From a virus, in the IMG/VR virus record IMGVR_UViG_3300043399_000877, positions 186,001-250,000 of that record: DNA of 64,000 nt. The stretch is one strand, 5' to 3'. The position numbers and the translations under genes were made by a program. Each line of letters begins with the position of its first letter. Within the stretch, counting starts at the first letter, position 1. Shown here one piece after another: positions 22,892 to 34,200 of the stretch. Under the pieces are notes generated by a model. The model saw only the letters and a list, made by a program, of their open reading frames with translations. It had not been told where the DNA came from and did no database searches.

Positions 22892-25800
22892 ATGATAACG
22901 CCACGCCCAAATATAAATGCACGTACACCAAGAAATATGGACCGATCTGGTGGAATTCTTAATGGGCCCGGGCCGTATTTGGCACGGGTAGTTAACCACC
23001 TCGACCGTAAATTTGGTGGTGCTCTTGAGGTTGAACTTATAAAGTTTTCAACAACATCAAACACATATGAAACTGATAATCAACTGCGTGTTGTAAAATA
23101 CGCAAGTCCTTTTTACGGTGTGACACCGTTAAGAAATAACGAAACCAACGATGGATATGCGAGTTCACAACAGAGTTACGGATTCTGGGCAGTTCCACCA
23201 GATGTGGGATCGAAAGTTTTAGTGATTTTTATTGAAGGTCGCGACGATCAAGGATTTTGGATAGCCTGTGTTCAGGATGATTATATGAATTTTATGATTC
23301 CCGATCCTCGTGCAAGTACAACATTGACAACACCGTCAACACCGCCAGGGCTTGCTGGTAAAAAGTTGCCGGTTGGTGAATACAACAAGTTTTTAGCAAA
23401 TCCAAATAACAATTATCCAACAAGTCAACCCAAACCAGTAAATCTAGATTTTGTTGAAAAACTACAAGAACAGGGATTGATTGATGATGACATTCGTGGA
23501 GTGACGTCGACTAGTGCTCGTCGTGAAGCACCTAGCAATGTGTATGGGATGAGTACACCGGGACCTCTAGATAAAAGAAACGGTGCACCAAAAAATCCCA
23601 GAGGACCGCAAGGCTCACAAGCAAACATGTTTAGTAGCAGACTTGGTGGTCATAGTATAGTAATGGACGACGGTGACGAAACAATATTGCGTATTGGTTC
23701 AGCAGAATCCAGTCCAAAAGAATATGTGAGGTTCACTCCAGGATCAGTAACGACTGGGGATCCAGAACTACCTGCAAACGAATTATTTAGAATACGTACA
23801 AGAACCGGGCATCAAATTTTATTACACAATACTGAAGATTTAATTTACATAGGTAATGCTCGCGGTACTACTTGGATAGAACTTACTAGCAACGGTAAAA
23901 TTGATATATTTTCTCAAGATAGCGTAAGTTTGCACACACAACAAGATTTGAACGTAACTGCTGATCGTGATATAAACTTTTTTGCTAATGAAAATATCAA
24001 CATGGTTGCTGGAAAAGAATTAAAAATAAGCTCAGGAGCCAGCACAAGTCTTAAAACTGGTGAATTTTTCGCAGTTGACTCAGGGGACAATGTATCATTT
24101 AAGGCAAATACATTTATAGCAGGATACGCACAGACCAGTGTTACATTAACTGGCTCTACAGGTGCAGTAAATCTTTCGTCTGGAAAGTCGACAATACTTC
24201 AATCAACAGGTGATGTTGGTATTATAACTGAATCATCATATAGAATAAATGCGAGAGGAGATTTGCATTTGGGTTCAGAAGCCAGTGTATATATTTCATC
24301 ATCAGCTGGTGATATGCATATGAGTGCTAAAAATATTCAACAAGAAGCTAGTAGTAATTTTAATTCTAAAGCTGGAGGTAGTATATATCAACAAGCATCT
24401 TCAGGTTCAGTAAACATAAAAGCCGGAGGATCTATAAACACTGCATCATCAGCCTCGTTTAACATACAGTCTTCGTTAATTGCATTTGATGGTGAAAAGA
24501 TATCATTGAATAGTACTGATAGTTCACCAACAACCGGTGCTACTGATAGTGAAGAACTTGTAGCTTTTGGATCAGCAAGCGCAGGAACACCGCCCGCACC
24601 GAACCCACAAGACCCAATCCCAGTTAAACCGGCTCTAATGCCTTCAAGAATTCCACAACACGAACCATGGTTACAGCACGAGAACTTGAATCCAAATGTG
24701 TATACTCCTGAATATACTAGAGCAGGTATGCAAAGTATTGATTCATTCACACAACCACTACCAGATACGTTTGTTCCTACTTCAGGCAGTACGATTGGTA
24801 CTACTGTAACTGGACAAAGTTATCCAGCTGGTGGTGTGCCTTCCGGTTATGTTGATCAAAATCCAGAATTTGAAGATGGTTTGGAAGAACTTAATCGCAC
24901 AGATCTTGGAAATCCAAGAGCAATTAAAGTATTTGAATACTTCAAAGGAGTTGGATTTACTGCTGCACAAGCTTCTGGAATTGTCGGAAACTTAATGGTA
25001 GAAAGTGGTATTACTATAGACCATACAGCTACTGGAGACAGTGGCAATGCATATGGCATTGCACAGTGGAATGACAAAGGTTCACCTGATCGCGTAGCTA
25101 ACTTTGCTAAAATAATCGGAACTCCGTTGCGGAGTTCAACATTTGAACAGCAGCTTGATTTTATATGGTGGGAATTGCAGAATGAAAGTGGTGGAAAGGA
25201 AGCCAACACTAAGATCAGGGCGCTAGTTGATCCCCCGGATAACAATTTGCAGAAACTCATGCAAATAGCTGAGCAATCTGCAGCAATTTTTGATGAACAT
25301 TATGAAAGATCTCACAGAATTCATGGTCATCGTGAGAGACGTGAAAGTCTTGCGTCATCATTCTATGTTCAATCCACTGCCAACTTCGATCTAGCTTCAA
25401 ATCCAGGATTGATACAATCTGCGCAAACAGCTATTGATGGATCAAATGCTCCTGGATACCCAAATGTTCCGTCAGGACCGGTTAACATTATTGATCCGGG
25501 TTCTGGTAACTTGGCGATGCGAGTGGTTGAAAATCAGGGAGGCGCAACACGCAGACTTCCGATTCAAGAAGGGCTAAAAAATATTCTAAATCGCGCCGCC
25601 CATGCTGCAAGCATTGACCAAGTAGTAGTTTACAGTGGTGGACAACCTCCATATCCCAATGGGCCTCGCACTGGATCTCAAAGACACGACAACGGTCGTG
25701 CGGCTGACGTTTATCTTGTTGTGGGTGGACGAAAAATAGACAACGTGACCGGTAGGGGTTACATGGAAGCATTCATAACATCATGTGTAAAATACGGTGC

Positions 25801-25963
25801 AAGGGCAATCGGACATGCGAATGACTACATGGGACCAAGTAACATTCACGTCGATGTAATTGGTGCATGGGGATCAGGACAGTTAATCACATGGGGCGCT
25901 GGCGGGTCTTCAAGCACTAGATTACAATGGGTTGACGCGGCGGCGCGTAGGGGATTATTATAA
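22892..25963 (+). CDS. gp5: gp5-like central spike with two peptidoglycan-degrading domains (1,023 aa)
   Basis: Domain order: an OB-fold-like N-terminal domain (about 25-150) with G-P-G-P-Y-L-A-R-V-V-N-H-L-D and V-P-P-D-V-G-S-K-V-L-V-I-F, as in gp5/VgrG-type spikes; a beta-helix region (about 290-560) with strand repeats such as T-S-N-G-K-I-D-I-F-S and S-S-A-G-D-M-H-M-S; a phage tail-lysozyme-type domain (about 675-825) with G-I-V-G-N-L-M-V-E-S-G and Y-G-I-A-Q-W-N; and a C-terminal D-Ala-D-Ala-peptidase-like domain (about 885-1010) with R-H-D-N-G-R-A-A-D-V and N-I-H-V-D-V supplying the zinc-type His/Asp/His set. It would pierce the outer membrane and open the cell wall. T4 gp5 has a single lysozyme domain placed before the beta-helix, so this is a different layout. 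Confidence 0.87.
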   Translation: MITPRPNINARTPRNMDRSGGILNGPGPYLARVVNHLDRKFGGALEVELIKFSTTSNTYETDNQLRVVKYASPFYGVTPLRNNETNDGYASSQQSYGFWAVPPDVGSKVLVIFIEGRDDQGFWIACVQDDYMNFMIPDPRASTTLTTPSTPPGLAGKKLPVGEYNKFLANPNNNYPTSQPKPVNLDFVEKLQEQGLIDDDIRGVTSTSARREAPSNVYGMSTPGPLDKRNGAPKNPRGPQGSQANMFSSRLGGHSIVMDDGDETILRIGSAESSPKEYVRFTPGSVTTGDPELPANELFRIRTRTGHQILLHNTEDLIYIGNARGTTWIELTSNGKIDIFSQDSVSLHTQQDLNVTADRDINFFANENINMVAGKELKISSGASTSLKTGEFFAVDSGDNVSFKANTFIAGYAQTSVTLTGSTGAVNLSSGKSTILQSTGDVGIITESSYRINARGDLHLGSEASVYISSSAGDMHMSAKNIQQEASSNFNSKAGGSIYQQASSGSVNIKAGGSINTASSASFNIQSSLIAFDGEKISLNSTDSSPTTGATDSEELVAFGSASAGTPPAPNPQDPIPVKPALMPSRIPQHEPWLQHENLNPNVYTPEYTRAGMQSIDSFTQPLPDTFVPTSGSTIGTTVTGQSYPAGGVPSGYVDQNPEFEDGLEELNRTDLGNPRAIKVFEYFKGVGFTAAQASGIVGNLMVESGITIDHTATGDSGNAYGIAQWNDKGSPDRVANFAKIIGTPLRSSTFEQQLDFIWWELQNESGGKEANTKIRALVDPPDNNLQKLMQIAEQSAAIFDEHYERSHRIHGHRERRESLASSFYVQSTANFDLASNPGLIQSAQTAIDGSNAPGYPNVPSGPVNIIDPGSGNLAMRVVENQGGATRRLPIQEGLKNILNRAAHAASIDQVVVYSGGQPPYPNGPRTGSQRHDNGRAADVYLVVGGRKIDNVTGRGYMEAFITSCVKYGARAIGHANDYMGPSNIHVDVIGAWGSGQLITWGAGGSSSTRLQWVDAAARRGLL

Positions 25964-27327
25964 TGAACACACCTGAAAAATTCGATGGTATGACGGATCA
26001 GCAGATAATCGACTATCTGAATACACCTGGAAATTTGAATAACCTAGTTTCATACGATATAGCCTGGCTATTGACTGAAAAACAAACGGTGTTCAATGGA
26101 TTTACATTTGATACTTTAGAAGAATTTAATACTTTGTTGGCAACTGTTGACTTGAGTAATGACTTAACGTCATCTCAAATAATCTCAGTAACAAACGACC
26201 CAGTATTAAATGCAGTTCAAAAAACCAAGACAGTAACTGAGACTACTAGCGACGATCCACCAATTACGATAGTTAAAGAATCTACTACAATAAAACTTGA
26301 TATTCCGGCATTTGCAGCAAAAACAGCATCTGGACCGGGTGCAAGCCTTTCTGACATCATAGCATCAGCCAGTTTCTTAAACCAGTTGATAGGAGTTGTT
26401 TCAATACTTGACATGATTGCAAAAGGTATCCCCTCGATACAAACACTCTCGCAAACATTCTCGCAGACTTTAAATTCGATTTATAAAGATTTTTATTCTT
26501 CATTACAAACGTTGTCATCATCATTGCAAAACTTTCCAGTATCAGATATACGAAACAATACCGACCCTGGTTTTGGATTCGTGAATGGTTTGGGCGGGAC
26601 CGACAACACCGGCAATTCTCTCAGTTACGGTGGGGTACAAGATAACACACCGCAACCGACTCCAAATACTGAAATTTATGCGAAACTCGAAAACGTTATA
26701 AACACAACTTTGAGGCAAGATTGGCGAGCAAAAAACGCTAAACCCGGAAATCCATTGATTCTAGAAGCCTACGCAATAAGTGGCAGAAATTATGATAGAG
26801 ATGGAAACACCGGAGAATATGCTTGGGCCGCACCGTTTGTAAGTTGGGTTTTATATAAAACAGGTTTGCCATATTTAAAAGTCATGAGCCCCATGGCTTA
26901 TGCTGGATACGGAAATCCAGTAGAAATTGGTACTCTTAAAAAAATAAGAAAATATGATATTATAGTTTTTAATAGTGCATCCACTATATCACATGTTGGA
27001 TTTGTAATGTCGATCAACAAAAACGATAATACAATATCTGTATTGGGTGGAAACCAAGCAGGAACAGTAAAAATTACCAAGTTCCCGATAACACAAAATT
27101 CAGCACAGTTGTATATTTCGCATATAAGAAGAAATTGGGCAATTCCGGCTGATCGAGATACACCATTGATTCCAGTCACCCAGCCGACACGACCAGGACA
27201 ACAGACAAGCGGTGTAGTTCCTGCGGCAAGTTCGGGAGGAATAGCAAGATACACTCCTGAAACCCCTGCTGAACGTTCTGACAGACTATCCGGTGGTACC
27301 GCAGCATCCGGTGGTGTAATGCTTTGA
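25963..27327 (+). CDS. Baseplate-associated protein with a CHAP/NlpC-like domain lacking the catalytic Cys (454 aa)
   Basis: N-terminal 220 residues are Ser/Thr-rich and helical with no known domain. From about 238 to 395 the sequence follows the CHAP/NlpC-type layout (TIGR02594-like): W-A-A-P-F-V-S-W-V-L at 288-297, G-N-P-V near the middle, K-Y-D-I-I-V-F-N, S-H-V-G-F-V with His344, and V-L-G-G-N-Q-A-G. The usual P/A-W-C-A-x-F-V has Ala289 (codon GCC) where the nucleophilic Cys should be, while the His remains. Hydrolase activity is therefore doubtful; a wall-binding or structural role is more likely. The start ATG overlaps the gp5 stop (TAATG), so it is co-translated with the spike. Confidence 0.7.
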   Translation: MNTPEKFDGMTDQQIIDYLNTPGNLNNLVSYDIAWLLTEKQTVFNGFTFDTLEEFNTLLATVDLSNDLTSSQIISVTNDPVLNAVQKTKTVTETTSDDPPITIVKESTTIKLDIPAFAAKTASGPGASLSDIIASASFLNQLIGVVSILDMIAKGIPSIQTLSQTFSQTLNSIYKDFYSSLQTLSSSLQNFPVSDIRNNTDPGFGFVNGLGGTDNTGNSLSYGGVQDNTPQPTPNTEIYAKLENVINTTLRQDWRAKNAKPGNPLILEAYAISGRNYDRDGNTGEYAWAAPFVSWVLYKTGLPYLKVMSPMAYAGYGNPVEIGTLKKIRKYDIIVFNSASTISHVGFVMSINKNDNTISVLGGNQAGTVKITKFPITQNSAQLYISHIRRNWAIPADRDTPLIPVTQPTRPGQQTSGVVPAASSGGIARYTPETPAERSDRLSGGTAASGGVML

Positions 27328-27339
27328 GGTAAATACGAT

Positions 27340-27771
27340 ATGACTGATTTGTACAAAACGCCCACAATATCTGCTAAAACGGCAACCAAGAAACCGGTGA
27401 CAGCAAAAACCTATAAAGGTTTAAGCACTGTTGACCCGGATTCAGCATCTTTTAAAATTTACGATATTGAGTTAATAAAGCGTGATATTGTAAATCACTT
27501 TCATATACGTTATGGCGAGAAATTAGAAAATCCCACATTTGGTACAATCATTTGGGATGTATTATACGATCCGTTAACTGACAGCCTTAAAGAAGCAATC
27601 GTAAAAAATGTTTCTGATATCATAAACTATGACCCTCGAGTAAATGTTGATAAAATATCTGTTAATTCATTTGAAAGTGGTATACAAATTGAATGTGTTT
27701 TGACATATATTCCCTATTGTATCTCTGAAACTCTGCAATTTAATTTTGATAGAGAAAATGGTTTGATTTAA
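27340..27771 (+). CDS. gp25: Baseplate wedge protein gp25
   Basis: 143 residues. The GPW/gp25 domain spans most of the protein: I-K-R-D-I-V-N-H-F-H-I-R-Y-G-E, then P-T-F-G-T-I-I-W-D-V-L-Y-D-P and I-I-N-Y-D-P-R-V. It is the sheath-initiating wedge component conserved in all contractile systems. Followed by a 60-base gap holding a perfect late promoter for gp6. Confidence 0.94.
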   Translation: MTDLYKTPTISAKTATKKPVTAKTYKGLSTVDPDSASFKIYDIELIKRDIVNHFHIRYGEKLENPTFGTIIWDVLYDPLTDSLKEAIVKNVSDIINYDPRVNVDKISVNSFESGIQIECVLTYIPYCISETLQFNFDRENGLI

Positions 27772-27790
27772 CTGCGCACTTTATATTTTG

Positions 27791-27798
27791 TATAAATA
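27791..27798 (+). promoter_or_regulatory. Late promoter TATAAATA before gp6
   Basis: Perfect T4-type late octamer, 33 bases before the gp6 ATG, with an AAAGGAAAG ribosome binding site between. Confidence 0.75.
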
Positions 27799-27831
27799 CA
27801 CTACGAAATATTCAAAGGAAAGTTAGCAAAC

Positions 27832-30800
27832 ATGTCATCAACTGATAGACAAAACGGTCTTTTACTAGCTGAAGATTGGAAAAAAATATACCAAAGCTTC
27901 AAAAATGCTGAATTCAAAAGCTATGATTTTGACACCCTACGTCGAACAATGATAGCATATATTCGCGAAAATTATCCTGAAGACTTTAATGATTACATAG
28001 AAAGTAGCGAATATCTAGCATTAATCGATCTTATAGCTTTCCTTGGACAAAACTTAAGTTTTAGAATTGATTTAAATGCTCGCGAAAACTTTATTGAATT
28101 AGCCGAACGTCGCGAAAGCATACTTCGTCTAGCTAGACTTCTAGCCTATAATCCTAAAAGAAATCGCCCAGCAAACGGTCTGCTAAAAATAGAAGCTGTG
28201 AGCACCAGTGAAAATATAGTAGATAGTAACGGTTTCAACGTAAAAGGTAGAACTGTTCTTTGGAATGATACAACTAATGAAAATTGGTACGAGCAATTTA
28301 TAAAAATAATAAATGCGGCATTGCCATCAAGTAATACTTTTGGAAAACCAGTAAACAGCCAGGTTGTTGCAAACATACCAACCGAACAGTACAGATTTAA
28401 CTCGACGTTGCAAACTGTGCCGGTTTTTACTTTTAGCAAAACAATAAACAACTTAAACACTGTTTTTGAAATAGTGAGTACAGCAGTATCAGGTGGAGTT
28501 ATTTATGAAGAATCACCAGTAACCGGGCAGCAAGTCTCGTTCATTTATCGTGATAATGGACAAGGTCCCAGCAGCAGCAATACTGGATTCTTTATGCACT
28601 TTAGACAAGGATCAATGCAGCGTTCTGATTTTTCTATAGACTTTCCAGTTCCAAATCAACGGGTAAACATAGATACTGATAATATAAACCAATCAGACAT
28701 TTGGCTTTATAGACTTGATAATCAAAATTCGGAAACTGAACTCTGGACCCGCGTTGACGCTGTTGAAGGAAACAATGTAATATACAACAGTTTGAATAAA
28801 AAAATTAGAAATGTATACAATGTTCTTACTAGAGAAAACGATAGAGTAAGCCTTATTTTTACTGATGGCGTGTTTGGTAATCTCCCACAAGGCAATTTTA
28901 GGCTTTACTATAGAACCAGTAATAACAGAAATTTTGCTATTTCTCCAAATGAAATACGAAATGTTTCTATAAGAATACCCTACATAAGTCGCAGCGGTAG
29001 AAACGAGATTATAACCCTTTATCTGGACTTAAAAACTTCAGTAAACAACGCAAGTGCCAGTGAAACTGACGCAGAGATAAAATCAAGAGCACCATCAACA
29101 TATTATACACAAAACCGTTTAATAACTGGTGAAGACTATAATATAGGTCCATTAGGTGTAAGTCAGGATATACTAAAAGTAAAGTCAATTAATAGAACAG
29201 CGAGTGGTATAAGCAGATATTACGATATTGTTGACCCTACTGGAAAATACAGTAAAACAAATCATTTTTCGGATGACGGTGTCATATATGAAGAAGATTT
29301 AGAAAATCAGTTGGAATTTACTTTTAATACTTTTACTGACGTAAACTTTGTAGTTGAGAATACGATATCACCGTTGTTGTCAGATATAAAAGTACGAGAT
29401 TTTTATTTAAAAAAATATCCATCAATAGATGTAATGACGTCAGCTGATATAAAATGGAACGCGACATCAAATAATACAAACATAAGCACTGGAGTATTTG
29501 AAAATTCCGCAAAGTTGCCTTATCAAGTGGGATCATTTACCAGCAGTATTCTCAAATTTATTGAGACGGGCGCAATGGTAAAATTTGTTCCACCCGCTGG
29601 ATATTATTTTAATGCAAATTCTCAGCTAGTAGCCGGGACACCATCCAAGATAGAAGATAGAATGTATCTATGGACCAAAGTTGTTTCAGTAAGTGGTGAT
29701 GGTACAACGGTGTCAAACAGTGTTGGACCAGTGGTTCTAAATGATGAAATACCCACCGGAGCCGTTTTATCAAAAATAAAACAAAAGTTTTCAATAAACC
29801 TTTCGTCATCCATAAAGACTAGAATAGCTGATCAAATATTTTCGTATAAAATATTTGGACTAAGATATGATAGAACTACTCGCCAATGGTCTATCATAAC
29901 TGAATCAAATCTGAATGTAAAAGATCAATTTAGCTTGTTAAATGAAGGTGACAAAACAAATCAAAAATTAGACTCAAGTTGGGTTATACTGTTTTCAACA
30001 AACGGTGAAAAGTACACAGTAACATATCGCGGTTATAGATATGTATTCGAAAGTGAAAAACAGGTAAGATTCTACTATGACTCAGTAACTCGCACGTTTA
30101 ATAACCGCACTGGTAGGATAATAAAGGATTCGATAAAGGTTTTGAATATAAATTCAATACCCAATGGTACAACTCCATTTACACAAGATTATGACTGGGA
30201 AGTTGTATCAGAGTTTACAAACGACCTCGGATACATTAACAACAACAAAATACAAATATCTTTTTTTGATAACGATAGTGACGGAATAATAGACGATCCG
30301 GATCTTTTTGAAAATATAGTAGGAACAAATTCTCTAGTTTTCTTTAAAAAGTCAGATTCTGATGGGATTGAAAATTACAAGTATGTAAATCAAACAGATG
30401 AAAACATTTTTGTAGTTAATAGTCAAAGAGAAATTAACGTATCACTATATAATTCCGGTGATATTTTTTATATTAAAAATACAAATGTTTTCAGAAAACT
30501 TACCAAGAATCCCACTCGTCTGACTATGATTTATGATTATAAAGCTAGAAACGGACGTGGTGGACTAAAATTCCAATACATTCATTCAAGTGATGAAAAC
30601 AACAGAATAGATCCTAGCAGCACTAATATTATTGATTTGTATTTGCTTACAAAACAGTATGATACACAATTTAGGCAGTACCTAAACGGTGCAGTAATAG
30701 CCAAACCTGAAGCACCTACTCCGGATTATCTGTTTAGGACTTATGGAAACGAAATAAACAAAATAAAAAGTATAAGCGATGAAGTAATATATCATCCAGT

Positions 30801-31230
30801 AAGATACAAAATACTCTTTGGAAATAAAAGTGATCCAAACTTGCAAGCAACATTTAAAGTTATAAAAAATTCAGACCGAGTAGTAAATGATAACGAAATA
30901 AAGTCAAAAATAGTGCAATACATAAATGAGTTCTTTTCGCTAGACAATTGGGATTTTGGTGATACATTCTACTTTAGTGAGCTGTCAGCTTACATAATGA
31001 AGCAAATGAGTCCAGACATAACCAGCATTGTGATTGTCCCCAAGCAAGCGTCACAATCTTTTGGTAGCATGTTTGAATTAAAATGCTCAAGTGACGAAAT
31101 CTTTATAAGCAGCGCAGGTGTTGATGACATTGAAATAATTTCAGGAATCACAGCTGACCGGTTGAGAACAACCGGAAACATAATTACTACAACAGAACCA
31201 ACAAGTGATCTAGGAGGCACAGTTATATAA
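27832..31230 (+). CDS. gp6: Baseplate wedge protein gp6
   Basis: 1,132 residues against 660 in T4. The N-terminal baseplate-J-like segment is clear: R-E-N-Y-P-E-D-F-N-D-Y-I-E-S-S-E-Y, then D-L-I-A-F-L-G-Q-N-L-S-F-R and R-R-E-S-I-L-R-L-A-R-L-L-A-Y-N-P. These belong to the gp6 family that dimerises to form the inner baseplate ring. The extra length lies in beta-rich inserts after residue 250. The stop overlaps the ATG of the giant protein gene (TAATG), so the two are co-translated. Confidence 0.9.
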   Translation: MSSTDRQNGLLLAEDWKKIYQSFKNAEFKSYDFDTLRRTMIAYIRENYPEDFNDYIESSEYLALIDLIAFLGQNLSFRIDLNARENFIELAERRESILRLARLLAYNPKRNRPANGLLKIEAVSTSENIVDSNGFNVKGRTVLWNDTTNENWYEQFIKIINAALPSSNTFGKPVNSQVVANIPTEQYRFNSTLQTVPVFTFSKTINNLNTVFEIVSTAVSGGVIYEESPVTGQQVSFIYRDNGQGPSSSNTGFFMHFRQGSMQRSDFSIDFPVPNQRVNIDTDNINQSDIWLYRLDNQNSETELWTRVDAVEGNNVIYNSLNKKIRNVYNVLTRENDRVSLIFTDGVFGNLPQGNFRLYYRTSNNRNFAISPNEIRNVSIRIPYISRSGRNEIITLYLDLKTSVNNASASETDAEIKSRAPSTYYTQNRLITGEDYNIGPLGVSQDILKVKSINRTASGISRYYDIVDPTGKYSKTNHFSDDGVIYEEDLENQLEFTFNTFTDVNFVVENTISPLLSDIKVRDFYLKKYPSIDVMTSADIKWNATSNNTNISTGVFENSAKLPYQVGSFTSSILKFIETGAMVKFVPPAGYYFNANSQLVAGTPSKIEDRMYLWTKVVSVSGDGTTVSNSVGPVVLNDEIPTGAVLSKIKQKFSINLSSSIKTRIADQIFSYKIFGLRYDRTTRQWSIITESNLNVKDQFSLLNEGDKTNQKLDSSWVILFSTNGEKYTVTYRGYRYVFESEKQVRFYYDSVTRTFNNRTGRIIKDSIKVLNINSIPNGTTPFTQDYDWEVVSEFTNDLGYINNNKIQISFFDNDSDGIIDDPDLFENIVGTNSLVFFKKSDSDGIENYKYVNQTDENIFVVNSQREINVSLYNSGDIFYIKNTNVFRKLTKNPTRLTMIYDYKARNGRGGLKFQYIHSSDENNRIDPSSTNIIDLYLLTKQYDTQFRQYLNGAVIAKPEAPTPDYLFRTYGNEINKIKSISDEVIYHPVRYKILFGNKSDPNLQATFKVIKNSDRVVNDNEIKSKIVQYINEFFSLDNWDFGDTFYFSELSAYIMKQMSPDITSIVIVPKQASQSFGSMFELKCSSDEIFISSAGVDDIEIISGITADRLRTTGNIITTTEPTSDLGGTVI

Positions 31231-34200
31231 TGTCAACTTTTAAGCAAAATGAATCAGCTCTACCAGTACCGGGTACAAACGAAAAAAAGAGCGAGTATTT
31301 GCTACCAAAGTTCTTTAGAACTGATACTAACAAAAAATTTCTAGGTAGCACAGTTGACCAACTTATATCCTCTGGCTCTGTTGAAAAAATAAATGCGTTT
31401 GTTGGACGAAGAACAGCAAAATCTAAAGATATAACAAAAGTTGAAAACTACTTGCCGGATGTAACTCCTGATAGAGAAAATTATCAGTTTGAACCATCAT
31501 TAATAGAAGTTGATGAGCTTGATAACGTAACATACTATAAGGATTATATAGATTATGTTGGTCAGTTAAAAAACTTTAAATCACAAGCAGCTAACCATAG
31601 TAAGATGAATAGTCAAGAATTTTATGTTTGGAATCCAAATATAGATTTTGACAAGTTTACAAACTTTAGAGAATACTATTGGTTGCCAAACGGACCGTTG
31701 TCAATTCCAGTTTATGGAAAATCACGAGAGATTGAAAGTACTTATACTGTAAAAACTGAGAGAGATGACGATAACGTTGCATACGTGTTTTCACCAAACG
31801 GATTTACGAGAAATCCCACATTAACCCTGTACCGTGGAGAAACATATTACTTTGAAATCAATGCCAAAGGTTACGGCATGGCTTTTGCTATTAACAGAAC
31901 TTTTCTTGATTTAGATCCAGTAAAAGTAAATGATCGTGGTCAAAATGTGAGCGCACTTTATACCAAGGGAGTTGACAGCTCAGAAGACTATGTTGAAAAG
32001 GGGACAATTAAATTTAAAGTTCCTGACGATGCGCCGGATACTTTGTTTTATGTAAGCGAAACTGACATTAACGTAAGTGGTGTTATAAACATAAAAAATA
32101 TTGAAGAAAATACCTTTATTGATGTAGACAACGAGATTGTTGGCAAAAAAACTTATAACTCAACTCAGGGGATTGCATTTTCAAATGGTATGAAGGTGAG
32201 TTTTTTGGGAGATGTTACTCCTGAAAAATACAACACAGGTAACTGGTATGTTGAGGGTGTCGGTGATGCAATACGTTTGGTTTCAGAAATCGATCTAGAC
32301 ATTCCTGCACAATTTACTGAAGTAAAAAATACTCCTTTTGATGGTGTAGAATTTGACACTTTTCCGTTAGAGAATTCTTCCGGATTCCCTTCAGAAAAAG
32401 ATTATATTGTTATAAATCGTGCAAGTGCAGACGGCAATCCGTGGAGTAGATACAATCGTTGGTTCCACCAAGATGTTATTTTGCAAAGTGCAAAAATAAA
32501 CAATCAGTCAATAGCATTAGATCAAGACGCTAGAGCAAAAAGACCTATTATTGAATTTGAAGCAGGGCTTCGCCTTTTCAATCATGGAACTCAAGTAAAA
32601 GGTATTGTTGATTTAGTGGATAATTTTACTCGTGACGTCTTTAGCACTGTAGAAGGCAGTCTTGGCTATTACGTAGATAACACACCGTTGTCTGATGGCA
32701 TGAGAGTTTTGTTTACTGCTGATACGGATCCGCGAGTGCGTGGTAGAATATATCAAGTAAAGTTTATAGTTCACAATGCAAAGACAATAATTACGCTGAT
32801 TCCAACTGACGATAGCGAGCCAGCTGTTGATCAAGTTGTTGTGGTAAGAATGGGTGAAAAATTCGCCGGTTCTACATTTTATTATTCCGGATCAAACTGG
32901 CGCCAATCACAGAAAAAAACAAAAATAAATCAGCATCCGTTGTTTGATTTATATGATTCAAACGGGGTGTCATTTGCTAACAAGTCAGTGTACCCAGCAT
33001 CCAACTTTGTTGGTAATAGAATATTTGGATATAAAATAGGAAGCAGCGTAGTTGATGCTGAATTGGGATTTTCGTTAACATATCAAAATATTGCAAATAT
33101 TGGTGACATTGTTTTTGAATTTGACTTGTTGAAAAAATCGTTTATATATCAAAAAGATAACACAAATTTTGAAATTACCACCGACACTGGATTTGTAAGA
33201 AAATACAATTACCTTGGAAATAGATTTGAATATGTTTCGGGTTGGGTTAAATCTGATGAACCAAGCAAGCAATATGTTATTAGACAATATACTGCTTCTG
33301 GATTAAATGAATCATTTAAAATAGATGTTTATAAGGATTCTGCATCACTTAATGATTTAGACGTTAAAGTATTCGTAAACAACAATTTTAAATTTATAAC
33401 TAAAGATTATACTTTAGTTAAGATTTTTAGTGATTTGTACGTAAAGTTTAATTACAGTTTAGAAGAAAATGATAATGTTGTTATAAAGTGCCATAGTTCT
33501 GCAAATAAAACAGCTAATGGTTATTATGAAATACCTTTAAACTTTGAAAAAAATCCGTTAAATGAAAATATAACAGACTTTACCCTTGGGCAAGTTAATG
33601 ATCACGTTTCTTCTATTATAGAAGATCTTACAGCATTTTCTGGAACCTTCCCGGGATCTGGTAACTTGCGTGATCTTGGAAATTATAAAGTTTTTGGTAA
33701 AAAGTTTTTACAACACAGTGGTCCGGTAAACTTGGCCCTGTTTAACGTAACAAACCAAACAGCAAATGCCGTTAAAGCTATAAGAAAATCTAAAAAAGAT
33801 TACGCACTCTTTAAAAAGCAATTTTTAAAAGCAGCATACGACTCGCCTTTTACTGGTGGTGCAAGAGAACATGTGGATTATATTTTTTCAGTTTTAAATG
33901 CTGATAAAACTGAAAGTATGCCATATTTTTCAAGCGACATGGTTCCTTATACCGGAAACAGATTTGTTGAATACAATGTAATCGATGCTGGAAGTGTATA
34001 TTATGCCCTACCCGAAGTGTTTTCTTTGGATAACTTGTGCACCAGAGCAGTGTTGGTTTATATAAACGAAAACCAGCTAATACATGATATTGACTATATC
34101 TTTGACGCAGACGGTTTTGTAAAAATAAATAAACCGCTAGCAATTGGCGATGTTATACAAATATCTTATTATGAAAATACAAACGGTAGTTTTGTTCCAC

